64,000 nt of DNA from Bimuria novae-zelandiae CBS 107.79 (lineage: Eukaryota; Ascomycota; Dothideomycetes; Pleosporales; Didymosphaeriaceae), in contig ML976692.1 in assembly GCA_010015655.1 (NCBI GenBank), forward strand, positions 186,001-250,000, in the 5' to 3' direction. Shown here one piece after another: positions 35,521 through 45,655 of the stretch. The first letter of the stretch is position 1. Each line of letters opens with the position of its first letter. A program made the translations under genes and the position numbers. Below the pieces are notes generated by a model, which did no database searches, was not told where the DNA came from, and saw nothing but the letters and a program-made list of their open reading frames with translations.

Positions 35521-35923
35521 TTACACCTTCCTCATCCAGGCCGGAACCGTGGTCAGCTTCGACATCTCGTCCACCGTCTCGTTCCACAACATCTTTTGCA
35601 CCTTCTGGCCCTCTGCAGAGTTGATATAGGAGGCAGGTCTGTTAGGATCACACGGTCAGCACCAAACGGGTGGATGCTGGGAGGCAGACTTACTCTACGA
35701 TTTCTTTATCCATAAGGAACTGGCCGTGCGACTCTGGGCCGGCCACCGCCGCCGCATGGAGCGCAATCCAGCCCGCCACATCAACGGAGCGCGCACGGAT
35801 TGCTATTATGAGCTTCATGGGAAGACGGAGATGGATGGGTAGCACGTCGCTTATTCCCGTATTGACCATGCTAGGACAGAAACTGTTCTGTATGACCTTG
35901 ACCCCGTTCAAATGTTTCCGCAG
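35521..35923 (-). pseudogene. C-terminal remnant of a short-chain dehydrogenase/reductase
   Basis: On the minus strand, coding-like sequence starts at 35923 after a plausible splice acceptor (intron 35924-35983, GTGAGT..GAG is weak) and reads LRKHLNGVKVIQNSFCPSMV. This is followed by a WIALHAAAVAGPESHGQFL block, the usual C-terminal part of fungal SDR proteins (…N-x-x-CPGMV-x-T… and …ESHGKYL…). An intron at 35639-35693 (GTAAGT, branch GCTGACC, ACAG) joins it to PASYINSAEGQKVQKMLWNE...MRKV and a TAA stop at 35521-35523. The nucleotide-binding N-terminus and the YxxxK centre are missing, because the 3' end of the neighbouring dehydrogenase lies where they should be. It is therefore a truncated gene, not an enzyme. 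Confidence 0.75.
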
Positions 35924-36026
35924 CTCGAACAGGAAAAAACAAGCACAGCAGCGAGTGCCCCACGGATCCCAACAGCAACTCACCTCCCGTTGTCCCGACA
36001 AACGTGGGTCATGCCGTAATCGAAAA

Positions 36027-37103
36027 CTAGAGCTTGACGACAAGCTTGGAACCTGAAACTTGTTTCGCTCTGATCTTGTCCAGACCTTCGAGAATCCCTT
36101 GGAAGCCGGGAGTCATCGTCTTGATCGGGGGTGGGTTGATCGTTTTCGCGAGCTCATTCAGACTCGCATAGAACATCACCAGGGCCTCACGCTCTTTAGG
36201 AGAGGCAGAGAATTTGTGACCGATGGGAGGCAACCAAGCGAAGGCTTTACCGAGAAGTTGGAACGACATGATCATCTCCACCTTGACGCCAGGAACGTTG
36301 GCTTTGGAATCCAGCAACGTCACGACCTTGCTGCCGCTCCTCTTTAGGACCTCGGCGCAGAATTGAGTGGATTTGCCTTCAGAGAAGCAATCGAGGGCCC
36401 GAGTAATGTTTGGGTATTTAACAGCTATGTCTTGGGCTGCGGTCGGTTGATGGTAGTCGAAGACATCATCCGCGCCATACTTCTTAACGAGGTCAAAAGA
36501 ATGCGGCGATGCGGTCGTAATGACCGTGAAGCCGGACTTTTTGGCCAGTTGGATCGCAAAAAGACCCACGCTGCTTGAGCCCCCGTAGATAAAGATCGGT
36601 GTTCCAACAGAGTTCGCAGCAGTTCCATCTGCTGCAGGCCAAGGAATATCGAGGTGCAGGTACAGTGCTTGCATAGCAGTCACGGCCGGAATGCCGAACG
36701 TCGCAGCTTCCTCGTCGCTGACTTCATCTGGAATCTTCCATGCCAGATCTCCCTCAACGTTGATGTACTCCGCAAATGCCCCGCGGCCCTTGTCAATACT
36801 GCCTTGCACGAATCCAGCTACCCGGTCGTTAACCTTCCAGCCACCTGGCGCATCTTGTCTAATTTCTTCAACAACTCCCGCGAAGTCACAGCCAGCAATG
36901 TTGCCCGAAGGAGCGATGAAGTCGATGAATTTGGCGTCAATCGGATTCAGAGCGGTTGCACGCACTTTGACCAATATCTCGTTCTTTGCAATTTTAGGCC
37001 GGGGAACATCCACCTCTTTGATGCCTTTGCCGATCGACTTTCCGGCAAGCATGTTGATAGACCGAGTGAGCATTCCGCGCTCCGTGACGAGGGCTTTCAT
37101 CAT
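36027..37103 (-). CDS. Zinc-independent medium-chain dehydrogenase (trans-enoyl reductase / ToxD-like)
   Basis: Intact single exon, 358 aa (ATG at 37103; the second ATG, one codon on, is an alternative). The N-terminal GroES-like half includes EILVKVRATALNPIDAK and NIAGCDFAGVVEE (about residues 42-80). The Rossmann half has FIYGGSSSVGLFAIQLAKKS at 171-190, with the glycine motif typical of quinone-oxidoreductase-like MDRs. The catalytic-zinc ligands of alcohol dehydrogenases are absent. Fungal relatives reduce enoyl groups, some as stand-alone enoyl reductases of polyketide pathways, using NADPH. No polyketide synthase is in this window, so that role is unproven. A TATA-like TATATAAC lies at about 37257-37264, roughly 150 bp upstream. 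The plus-strand frames over it are shadows. Confidence 0.9.
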   Translation of the reverse strand: MMKALVTERGMLTRSINMLAGKSIGKGIKEVDVPRPKIAKNEILVKVRATALNPIDAKFIDFIAPSGNIAGCDFAGVVEEIRQDAPGGWKVNDRVAGFVQGSIDKGRGAFAEYINVEGDLAWKIPDEVSDEEAATFGIPAVTAMQALYLHLDIPWPAADGTAANSVGTPIFIYGGSSSVGLFAIQLAKKSGFTVITTASPHSFDLVKKYGADDVFDYHQPTAAQDIAVKYPNITRALDCFSEGKSTQFCAEVLKRSGSKVVTLLDSKANVPGVKVEMIMSFQLLGKAFAWLPPIGHKFSASPKEREALVMFYASLNELAKTINPPPIKTMTPGFQGILEGLDKIRAKQVSGSKLVVKL

Positions 37104-37768
37104 GGCGATGTTTTGGACGTAGGCGGCCCTTGTATTCTGGTTCGTAGAAGCGAATGCGACTGGCTGGAATGTATGTTGCGCGGATCTTGATGTTCAGACG
37201 TGAAAATGCGATGTGGTTGGTGGAGTGTTGTAGAAATCTCGAGGGGTCGCTGCCAGCTATATAACTACCTCGCGCTTGGTACACCTCCATCATGCACGTG
37301 CTCTTGTTTTGCGAGGCTGCACAAATTCGCACAGAAGAAAACTGAGTTCGTGAATTCTTAGGGCCTTCGCAGCTGCTCCAGGCCACGACATAATGTTAAG
37401 CACACAGAATCATCTAATCACGAGCTTGAACACACTCACCACATCCCGCTGGGTAGCCCACACGCTCGACAGGACGATAACGTTAAGCAGCAGTACAAAA
37501 ACGCTGTAAAACCGCCTTCATGATGTCGTAAAGGGTAAATTCCGACCCGTCAGATAGAAGTGCATGGCGTTCGAGGACGGCTGGGATGATTATTGGCCCG
37601 ACGGTATGGCCTAGTCATTGCCCCGCACAAAGAATCAGGGCTTCGCAAGGGATGGACAGAGATAATATAATGGCGAAGCAAATTTGTCGATTGCAGTGCC
37701 GAGAAGGTGCGCTTGGTTCAGCCGACCGATGAGTAATCTTCCGGACGTCATCGGATTAGTCGAACATC
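37104..37768. other. Upstream region of the dehydrogenase up to pogo P1
   Basis: Normal composition. It contains the TATA-like element at 37257-37264 on the minus-strand side. No convincing gene, repeat or RNA is seen. The pogo insertion at 37771 marks its right limit. Confidence 0.4.
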
Positions 37769-39030
37769 TACCGTGTCCGTGCACCCAATGCACGGAGTCA
37801 ACCAATGCACGCTCCGAGCCTGTACGGCCACCACAAAAGTAAGGCTATAGAGCCACACACAATAGTTAATATCGTGAGATTTTTTGATAGGTTAATCTAT
37901 AGACCTATGCGACAAAGTTTCCTATACAAAGTTACTGATATTTAGTGGCGGTGCGGCCGCTGCGTGTCGTGATAGTTGGGCGTGGTAGAGGAGGCGTCGC
38001 AGGCTTTGGGTGACTACGCGCACCCACAGCACGACGCGCAGGCTTCTGTTTGACAGCAGAAGCTTTTGAGGTTGGACGATTACCTCTTTGGGATAATTTG
38101 AGAGCTTTTGCAGCGTCGCGAGCCTCCTTATCCTTGCGTCTTTGCTCCTTGCGCGCATCAATGGCTGCTCGCTCCTCTGCCTTGGCCTGGTCTCTCGCTG
38201 CCTTCTCCCTTGCCCGCTGCTCACGCTTCTCTTCTGCAATCTTCTCCTTGTAGAGTTTACTAGCAGCAGCTAACTCTCTCGTCTCTGCCTTTTTGAGCTC
38301 CTCTTCTTGTGCCTCTTGTTCTGCAACAGCCATGCGCGCGCGCGCCTCCCGGAAGGCTCGAGGAGACCACATCATCGCACCTCCGTGATACTCCTGATGC
38401 TGCTGCAGGTCTAATTGCCTATTGGGTTGCTTCTGGCGCTTCCTATTTTGGTAGAGCTTCTTGCGTAAGCCATCTACTTCAACTTGGAGTAATTCTACTT
38501 GAGATGAGAGATAGTGGATAGTTTGACCCAGCTTCCGTGCGCCTACACTGCGCGAATCCTTTACCTCTGCCTGAAGTGTGGTGCAAGCTTTGAGCCAATC
38601 CTCTGCAGAATAAGCCGTAGAGCCAGAGGAGACTGATTCTAAGCTGTCAGGGCTTATATGGTGGAACCTATCGAGTATGACGTCGGGATTCACTGGGGAT
38701 ATGCCGGTGGCTGTGAAGGCCTTTGATATGAGGTTTTCAGTGAACGTGGATACCCAGGCAGGCCAGAACAGGGCAAAGAAGTCACCTTTGGACAGTGGAG
38801 AAAGGCCCTAAGATACCTGGAGGTGGTTGTCGAGTTCATAGGAGTAGTTAGATAAGAGAGGCTTAAAGCAGACTACATCTAATGGCTAAAGAGTCTAGGT
38901 ACTGTAAGGAGGCAATACTGCTAATATAATCTACTTTTAGTAATAGTATTTAATAAACTCTTGGGTTAGATAACTCCTATAGCTATCTATAATTAAGAGC
39001 TAATACCTTAGCCGTGCCTTTAGCTTAGTA

Positions 39031-41139
39031 ACGTGTCCTTGCACCCAATGCACGGATTCAGCCAATGCACGCCGAACACCATAAACGCTCTATTAGAAAT
39101 AAGGCTGCAGAACCACCCACAAACAATATTATTATAAGATTTTCTACTAGGATAGTAAATCGATAGCTGCGATTCATTTGCACTATTTAAATCTATCTAG
39201 AAGCTTAACGTCGCGGCCGCTCCGTGTGGATTTGGTTAGGGCAGCAGATGCGCCCTTTAAGGCCTCCCCAACATCCGTAGCATCAACAACACGTTTCTGA
39301 CGCTTTCTGCTCTGTGGAGATGGCTGAGAAGCTTTTCTCTTACTCCTTTGGGATAGTTGTAGAGCCTTTTTAGCGTTATTGGCAGACTTCTGGGCAGTGC
39401 GCTGAGCTGCCTTTTTAGCTCTCTCCTTCTCCTTTGCCTTCTTCGCTGCCTCTCTCGCTGCACGCTTTTCTTGCTGGATTTTCTCCTTGTATAGCTTAGC
39501 TGCCTTCTTTAGCTCTGCTATTTCTGCTTTTTAAAGCTGTTGCTGCTTATCCTCTTGCTCTTTAATTAATTAACGATAACGTGCCTCCCTTACTTTCCTT
39601 AGTAACCATAAGATAGCCCTACTATGATACTCCTGGCGCTATTAAAGGTCTAGAGCTTTGCTCTTCTTATTACGCTTCTTCTTAATAGATAGCGCCTGCC
39701 TAAGCCTATCGTTGTCATGCTTAAACAGCTCATTTTCAACAGATAGGTGGTGGAGTGATTAACGAAGCTTCTGTGTATCCTTGCTACTTTAATTACTTAC
39801 TACAGAGCGTACAAGCCTATCTATCTTTCTCTAGTCATGATTGCTAAGCCCTGATGAGGAGCTATTGCCTGATTCTTGATCCTGGGTGAACCTATTAAGG
39901 ATAGGGTCAGGATTAGGTGGCGATATACCTGTGGCTCTAAAAGAGCTGAGGATAGTTGATTCCTTAAAAGAGGCCTTCCACGCATTCCAGAATAGGGGAA
40001 AGAAGTCGCCTTTGGTGATAGAAGCTAGGCCCTGGCTTCTATAAAGGTATCTTGATAGCTCTGCTGAGTAGGCTGTTAATAGAGGCTTAAATATTGCAAC
40101 ATCAAGTAGCTAAAGTGTATAAGTTGAATAAGGAGGCAGGACAGCAAGTAGGATCTTATTCTAATTATAGTAGTTAATAAAGTCTATAGTAACATGAGAT
40201 CCGTGGCCGTCTATAATTAAAAGTCGATATGATTGTCGAGCCTTCTCTTTTATACAGCGATTAAACACCTGCTTAAGCCAGGCAAGCCCGATATCGTTGT
40301 TCGTCCAGCCAGAGGATGATGAGGTGATAAAGACTTCATGATATCCTGCCTTGATATCCTCTACCCAGCTTGATTGGATGTCCTTGTTGGCAGCCTCATA
40401 GATAAGGCTTGGCGGCAAAGCTGATCCATCAGCGCAGATACATGCTAGGAGCGTGATCCACGCGCGATTGCCATCCTGGAGTGATGCCCTGACCTCCTTC
40501 TTCTCCCACATTCGTCTGCTGAATATCCTCTTTGTTCTACCAACGATACCGATCAGGACACCTTTTTCATCCATATTGTAGATATGACGAGGATCTATGC
40601 GATATTGATCGATCTTGCTGTGTACAAGGTTGAAATAGAGGCGATATTTATCCACTGAATCAGCTTTGTGGCGATTGCTGTCCATGCCGACGGTCCATTG
40701 CGAGATGAGATGAATGCTGTGTTGGTTGATAAAGCGGGTAACCCAGCTCTCGCTGACTGGCTCCTTTGCTATCGTCGAGGCAAAATTCTGTATCATCTCT
40801 CTAGTAGGAGGTATATGTCTCTCTGTGAGCTTTTTGATATATCGTACAAGCTCCTGCTCTTGCTGTGGGTTGAGCTTTCGCTGATTGATTGTGTTGGCTG
40901 CACGCGTCGCGGTAACACCTCGGTGCCTTCGTGAGAGTGTAGATCGATTAACACCATATCTGGTAGCAATTTCTGTATATGAAAAATCTTCTCCTGGTTC
41001 TCGCGATTCGATCTCATCTATCGCAGCTTGAATTGGATCCATATTGGTGGAGTTATCGCGTGTTGAAAGTAGGGAGTTTTGACGCGTCGGATGTTCGGCG
41101 TGCATTGGCTGAATCCGTGCATTGGGTGCACGGACACGT
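39031..41139 (-). mobile_element. Pogo/Fot1-like transposon P2 (2109 bp), nested in P1
   Basis: Terminal inverted repeats ACGTGTCCTTGCACCCAATG (39031 on) and GGTGCACGGACACGT (ending 41139) are flanked by TA at 39029-39030 and 41140-41141. CCAATGCAC is repeated at a 17-bp offset (39045 and 39062). P2's ends are close to P1's, so the two belong to sister families. It is complete from end to end and the least decayed DNA transposon in the window. Confidence 0.92.
39183..41042 (-). pseudogene. P2 pogo-type transposase (full length, stops only)
   Basis: One frame of 620 codons from ATG 41042 (MDPIQAAIDEIESREPGEDF) to TAG at 39183, with no frameshift. The N-terminus has a CENP-B/Psq-like helix-turn-helix (YTEIATRYGVNRSTLSRRHR), then a second DNA-binding block (ELVRYIKKLTERHIPPTREM ... 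SESWVTRFINQH). The DDE domain has YNMDEKGVLIGIVGRTKRIF, GWTNNDIGLAWLKQVFNR and LLIIDGHGSHVTIDFINYY. A charged coiled-coil tail ends in STRSGRDVKLLDRFK. The first stop is at 40161. About nine stops in all are seen, several clearly CAG-to-TAG (TLxLLDV) or TGG-to-TAG (HDxRKID). Light RIP has therefore killed an otherwise complete gene. Confidence 0.88.
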
Positions 41140-42017
41140 TATATCGGTTAAACACCTGCTTAAGCCAAGCCAACCCTATATCATTGTTCGTCCATCCTGA
41201 TAGCGATGAGGCGACGTGGATAGCGTGCTTTCCCGCCTCGATATCCGCCACCCAGCGGCTTTGGATAGTGGAGTTCTTTGACGCGAAGATGATGCCAGGG
41301 GGAAGAGCAGTACCATCCGCGCAGATCGCGGCCAACAGGCTCACCCACTCACGTGAGCCATCTTGACGAGCCTGCCTGACCTCCTTCTCATATTGACGCC
41401 TGCTGAACACCCGTTTGGTTCTACCCAGCACCCCAATCGCGAAGCCCTTCTCATCCATATTGTATGTGTTCTCTGGCGCAATGTCGTATTAAGTGATCTT
41501 CTGCTGTAGAACCTTAAAGTACAACTAGTACTTGCATTGTGACTTAGCGTTATAGCGATTAGAGTCTATGCTAGTAGTCTATTAGAGAGTAAGCTAATCG
41601 CGGTGATGGTGCAGGAAGCGCTTAACCTAGCTATTAAAGTAAGGCTATAAGGCAACTAAAGATACAAAATTTTATATTATATGCCTTATAGGTAGTAAGT
41701 AACGCGCCGAAAGCTTCTTTATATATTTAACTAGATCTAATTCCTGTTAGTTACTAAGCTTTTATTAGTTCTTATTAGCAACGCGTTAAGGGACCTAATT
41801 AAGTTAATACGCGCGCGACAACGTTAAGCGATTAATACTATATTTTTTTACTATATTTATATATATAAGTTATTTACTAAGCTTTAAATTATTAATCTCT
41901 ACAAGCGTATCTAATATTCCTATTATAGTGGTTAAGTAAATACGCGTTTAAAAGGTGGTGGTGATCGCGATCCCCGTGCATTGGTTGACTCCGTGCATTG
42001 GGTGCACGGACACGGTA

Positions 42018-42490
42018 ACGGTGTCTAGACGGCAAGTACTGAAACGCCAACGCGTGAGGACCCTGCGCTCCTACTTGCGTACCCATTGAGCCGATGTATT
42101 ATTTTCATTTCCATCAAAACAATTGCGTGCGCATGAGACCCTACGTTCTACCGAGGAAAGGCATGCGCAGCCTCAGTACCTATGGTAGACTCGCGATTAG
42201 TATGCGAGTGCTAGTTTTGCTAACTAACCAACACGCAATGTGCTGCACCACCGGGCGCTCTTGTGTGTCTTTGGGCGATAAGAGGGACCGACCATGAAAC
42301 GATTTCTGAATATAAGATACACTTGCTCTACCATCTTGCTGCTCTACACAACTGGTTCCCAAAGTTTCAGTAACATCATCCATCGTCACCTCAAAAGACT
42401 TTCTTCACCAAGGTGAACAGTTGAATTTGGTTCTTTACCATAAACTACGTCTATTTTGCTCCACAACAGTTCCTAATCCACTTTGATAAA
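42018..42490. other. Upstream region of the AYR1-like dehydrogenase
   Basis: Normal composition between the pogo right end and the gene start. No gene or structured repeat was recognised. The short frames here are random. Confidence 0.4.
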
Positions 42491-43521
42491 ATGGCTTCTC
42501 CTCAACGCACAGCGCTTATCACGGGGTAAGTCTTTCGTAGATCGCTACTGCTTCACCAGAGCCATGGACTAACAGTCAATAGATGCTCAAAAGGTAGTGC
42601 AGGCGAGGCTCACGCCCTTGAATGGGCCTCTCGTGGGCTGCGCGTATTCGCAACAGCTCGATCCCTCAAATCGATCCAGCACCTCGAAGAAAAGGGCATC
42701 GAAGTCCTCACGCTAGACGTCACCAGCACCGAAAGCATAGCCGCGCTGAGGGAGGAAATCACCAAACGCACTGGCGGCAAGCTGGACATCCTGTTCAACA
42801 ATGCAGGCGTCAGTAAGTGACCTCGTCGCACGTTCCCTGAGTTTTCGCCGCAGCCGCTGACATGACTTCCTCACCAGTGTACGAAGCCCCAGCCATCGAA
42901 GAGGACGACAAAGCCGTTCGCCAAATGTACAACGCCAACGTATTCGGCCTCTTCGACATGGTCAAGGCATTCACACCCCTCCTCATGGTAGCAAAGCCGG
43001 ACCCCTCGCAACCGCCGACGATCATCAACGTAGCATCTATTCTTGCGGTTATGCCCTACATCTTCTCAGCCTCGTACAACGCGTCAAAAGCGGCCGTCGC
43101 ATCGTACTCCGACACGCTGCGCGTCGAACTAGCCCCACTGGGCATCAAAGTAGTCACGCTGTACATGGGCATAGTGGGCACCGGCCTCTTCAAGATGGAC
43201 GCGATGAATCTACCTGCCGACAGCTTGTACTTTGATTTCGTGCCGGCCTGGAGGAAGCGAGGCGAAGACCATGCAAAGAGTGGCATGAAGCCAGCCGACT
43301 TTGCGAAGGGGGTCGCGGATGCAGTGCTCAAGGGCTCTGCTCTCGGGCGGGGCGAATATATGTGGAAAGGGGCCAAGTCTACTTTGGTGTGGGCTCTGCA
43401 TGCTTTTGGCTGGAGGAAAATCTTTGACAGTACCACGGAGAGCGAGATGGGGTGGAATGACGCCAAGTTGAAGAGGTCCCTCGCCGAGAAGAAAGAGCAG
43501 GCGGTTGCGAAGAAGGGCTGA
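42491..43521 (+). CDS. Short-chain dehydrogenase/reductase (AYR1-like), 3 exons
   Basis: 302 aa from exons 42491-42525, 42583-42812 and 42878-43521. Introns of 57 bp (GTAAGT, branch GACTAAC, ATAG) and 65 bp (GTAAGT, branch GCTGACA, CCAG) keep the frame (909 nt). The cofactor motif is TGCSKGSAG (residues 11-19), then LDVTS, NNAG, and the catalytic S142, Y155 and K159 in ASYNASKAAVASYS, with N109 as the fourth residue. The TGCSxG form and overall length resemble 1-acyl-dihydroxyacetone-phosphate reductase and related NADPH SDRs of lipid droplets or ER. A hydrophobic segment (STLVWALHAFGW, about 265-276) near the C-terminus could be a membrane contact. The substrate is not determined by sequence. 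Confidence 0.88.
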
Positions 43522-44037
43522 ACGGATTGTCGCTATGAGGGTTTCTTTCATCGTCATCAACGACCTGGACGGATTATGCGACACAGGTCGCGAAGAGTCC
43601 GCGAAGAGTCGTTTCCCGCGCGGCGTTTTCTCATTTTCATTAGTTCCACGATCTCTAGTAATACCCTAGCTTTCACCTTTTCATTTTGTTCTCTGTAATA
43701 TTTCTAGATGACGATTATGTAGAATGGCTGACCAAGGTTTCAACATGAGTTTATTGCGAGTCATTATTTGGTATTTTGTCAAACAAATTGCAACAATACC
43801 TTCTTGTGTCCCTGGATTTCCATTCACTGAGCTCTGCGGTAAAAAAAAAAAAATACACGGATGTGTCCCACACGCTTATCCTGATATAAAATGCCATTTC
43901 TATTCCCAAGCTCTCCAAACGTTCAAACCGGGCAGCGTGGTCGACCAAGCTGACTTTTCCCCCTTTTTTGATGAATTCGCAAAATAACATGTAACAGCCA
44001 GTAGCCCATCAAGCAAGATTCATCTCAGCGATGAGCT
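43522..44037. other. Convergent intergenic region
   Basis: The SDR gene and the dioxygenase-like gene converge here. It contains a 13-A run at about 43841-43853. An 87-codon plus-strand frame (43724-43987) has no recognisable motif and is rejected as a gene. Confidence 0.45.
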
Positions 44038-45131
44038 TTAATCCAAAAACCACTTCGGGCACTCCGGCCCCCAAACCGCGAGGCTCTCATGCCCAGCCTC
44101 GCCCCATCCAACAGGCGTATCCTCATTCACGAGATCTCCATCGGCATAATGCTCCACCATATTCCCACTCGTATCCCACCAGTAGTCGAAAAGCTGACTA
44201 CCTAGGATATGTCGACCGACGCCCCAAACAGACTTATACCTATACCAATATCAGCAACCACTCCAACACATTTCGACCCAGACCGTTTCCAGCCTCCATG
44301 ATACCTCGAAAGTCCAAGTCAGGGCATTAGAAATGGAAGGACTCACCCCTTCTTCGCCAACCACTCATGCCCCAAATTCTGCCTATCAAAATCATGCACC
44401 TCAAACGAGCAATGATGCACATGCGCCGTCGGATTCGTCGACATGAAGAAGGTGTGATGGTCTGTATACTTCTCCCCCACATCAACGTGCAAGAACACCG
44501 CAACATCTTTCTTCGCACCTCCCTCTTCATCCACGTACAAGAAATCCGTCGGCGCAAAGTTAAAGTTCCGAGTGTAGAACTCCAGCTGAGCAGGGAAGTC
44601 CGTCACGCAAAGGCCATAGTGGCCAAGCTTGTGGACGGCTGCGGGCCCGGGTTTGAAGCGCTGGAACGCCGCAACGCGCGGTTTCTGGACTTCGTAGTTC
44701 GTTTGCAGGGGTGATGGGAGGGGGCCGGCGGGCTTGGGTATCTGGCCGTGCAGCAGGTTGATGGGGAAGCCTTCGGGGTCGGGCACCGTGACCATGTACC
44801 CGCCCCCAGGCGCGTCCGTTAACTCTTGCACCGCAGACGCACCAGGGAGCTTCGCAGCTTTTTCAAGCTCGGCATGGGATGCGACTTCAAAAGCGCCGCC
44901 TAGGAACTTCTTCGGGCCTTCTTGCGCGTAGTAGACGTACTGGTCCGTCCCGTAGCCCTCGAACCATCTCTTCTCCTCGGCTTTCTGCGCTACGCTCATG
45001 CCGAAGTCGCGCAGGAAGGTTGTTATCTCAGCCAGGTCGGGGTGTTGGTAGCGCATGTGTGAGACGCGAGTGATCTGGATCTGCGCGCTGCGGTCGATGT
45101 TCTTCGATGCTTGCCACTCGCTGAGGGGCAT
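44038..45131 (-). CDS. Extradiol-dioxygenase / glyoxalase-fold protein, 2 exons
   Basis: 328 aa from exons 45131-44347 and 44239-44038 (987 nt), joined across a 107-bp intron (GTGAGT..GGTATAG) that connects LAKKG to YKSVWGVGRHIL. Without the second exon the protein lacks its metal glutamate. It has two vicinal-oxygen-chelate modules: residues about 18-130 (ITRVSHMRYQHPDL ... DPEGFPINLLHG) and 168-300. The usual 2-His-1-carboxylate set of type I extradiol dioxygenases is visible: H171 in KLGHYGLCV, H239 or H240 in AHVHHCSFEV, and E291 in GNMVEHYADGD. Relatives cleave catechol-type rings or are annotated glyoxalase/bleomycin-resistance proteins. Cytosolic; no signal peptide. It may work with the small gene upstream, but that is a guess. 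Confidence 0.85.
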
Positions 45132-45189
45132 GCGTGGGGTGGGGATGGCATCCTCCTGTGGTAGTGAAGCACCCCGTGCGGGCGATGCT

Positions 45190-45520
45190 TCACGAGATGG
45201 GTTCTTTTCGCATGTCAGCAGCGAGTTCTATAATGTCTCTCTGTCTCTTCGGGTTCTTGAGATTCGGCACGGCTTCCATATATTCATCCAATGTGGGGCG
45301 CCTACCTGTGGTGTTATCTTCTCTTGCAGGTCTTCGAAGGCCATTGTTGTATACTGAAAACTAAATCTACTAGTATAATGGCGCAGTTACCGGAGGCTTC
45401 AGTTAGTTCAAGCTTCAGGCGCGCCATGTTGAAGTGGATATAGTGGTCATATACCGGCATTGTGGGGAAGTGGTGTGAGATGCCGATGGGACTGGCTATG
45501 TGGGGAAGCGCGCTAAGCAT
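45190..45520 (-). CDS. Small unknown gene, 2 exons (81 aa)
   Basis: I do not recognise this family. ATG at 45520 begins MLSALPHIASPIGISHHFPT, and exon 45520-45391 ends after ...LKLELTEAS. An 85-bp intron (45390-45306, GTAACT..CCACAG) joins to a second exon reading RRPTLDEYMEAVPNLKNPKR and ending RKEPIS with TGA at 45190. The total is 246 nt, divisible by three, which supports the splice. The second exon is charged and helix-like and reads like the end of a larger enzyme, so this may be the 3' remnant of a longer gene. A TAA closes the frame about 50 nt upstream of the ATG. It lies just upstream of the dioxygenase-like gene on the same strand, 58 bp away. Confidence 0.4.
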
Positions 45521-45655
45521 GCAGACGCGCGGTAGATTCCGCGGCGGTAGAGACGATGCGGTCAGAATATTGTCTGGGTATTACACTCGAAGAGATGTAG
45601 ATGGTCTCCAAGATTGGCAGTATGATTCTTTACAAGCATTGCTCATGCGAAATCG

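Larger units (their letters stand above)
37932..41950 (-). pseudogene. P1 pogo-type transposase, split by P2
   Basis: Minus strand. The N-terminal part (about 41460-41950) is degraded beyond reliable reading. At 41142-41458 it reads MDEKGFAIGVLGRTKRVFSR and later GWTNNDIGLAWLKQVFNRY, the DDE_1 core of pogo/Fot1 transposases. After the P2 insertion it resumes in the same frame at 38693 (MNPDVILDRFHHISP) as a 253-codon open C-terminal tail ending at 37932. The tail is strongly charged (EEKREQRAREKAARDQAK, KDKEARDAAKALKLSQRG), predicts a long coiled coil, and ends TTRSGRTATKYQ. Subtracting 2111 bp restores the phase. The open C-terminal frame could mislead a gene finder into a separate gene. Confidence 0.8.
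37771..42015 (-). mobile_element. Pogo/Fot1-like transposon P1, interrupted by P2
   Basis: Terminal inverted repeats CCGTGTCCGTGCACCCAATG (37771 on) and its complement ending at 42015 are flanked by TA on both sides (37769-37770 and 42016-42017). CCAATGCAC occurs twice, 17 bp apart (37785 and 37802), at each end. P2 (39031-41139) sits inside the transposase gene, and without it P1 is about 2.13 kb. The middle and N-terminal parts (38700-39030 and 41460-41950) are heavily RIP-altered, while the DDE segment and C-terminal tail remain open. Nested insertion of a close relative into P1 dates P1 as older. Confidence 0.9.

Noticed and set aside
36654..37190. 178-codon plus-strand frame
   Set aside because: It lies antisense to the well-supported dehydrogenase and has no motif of its own.
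43724..43987. 87-codon plus-strand frame downstream of the AYR1-like gene
   Set aside because: No family signature, and it spans a poly-A run and lies between two convergent genes.
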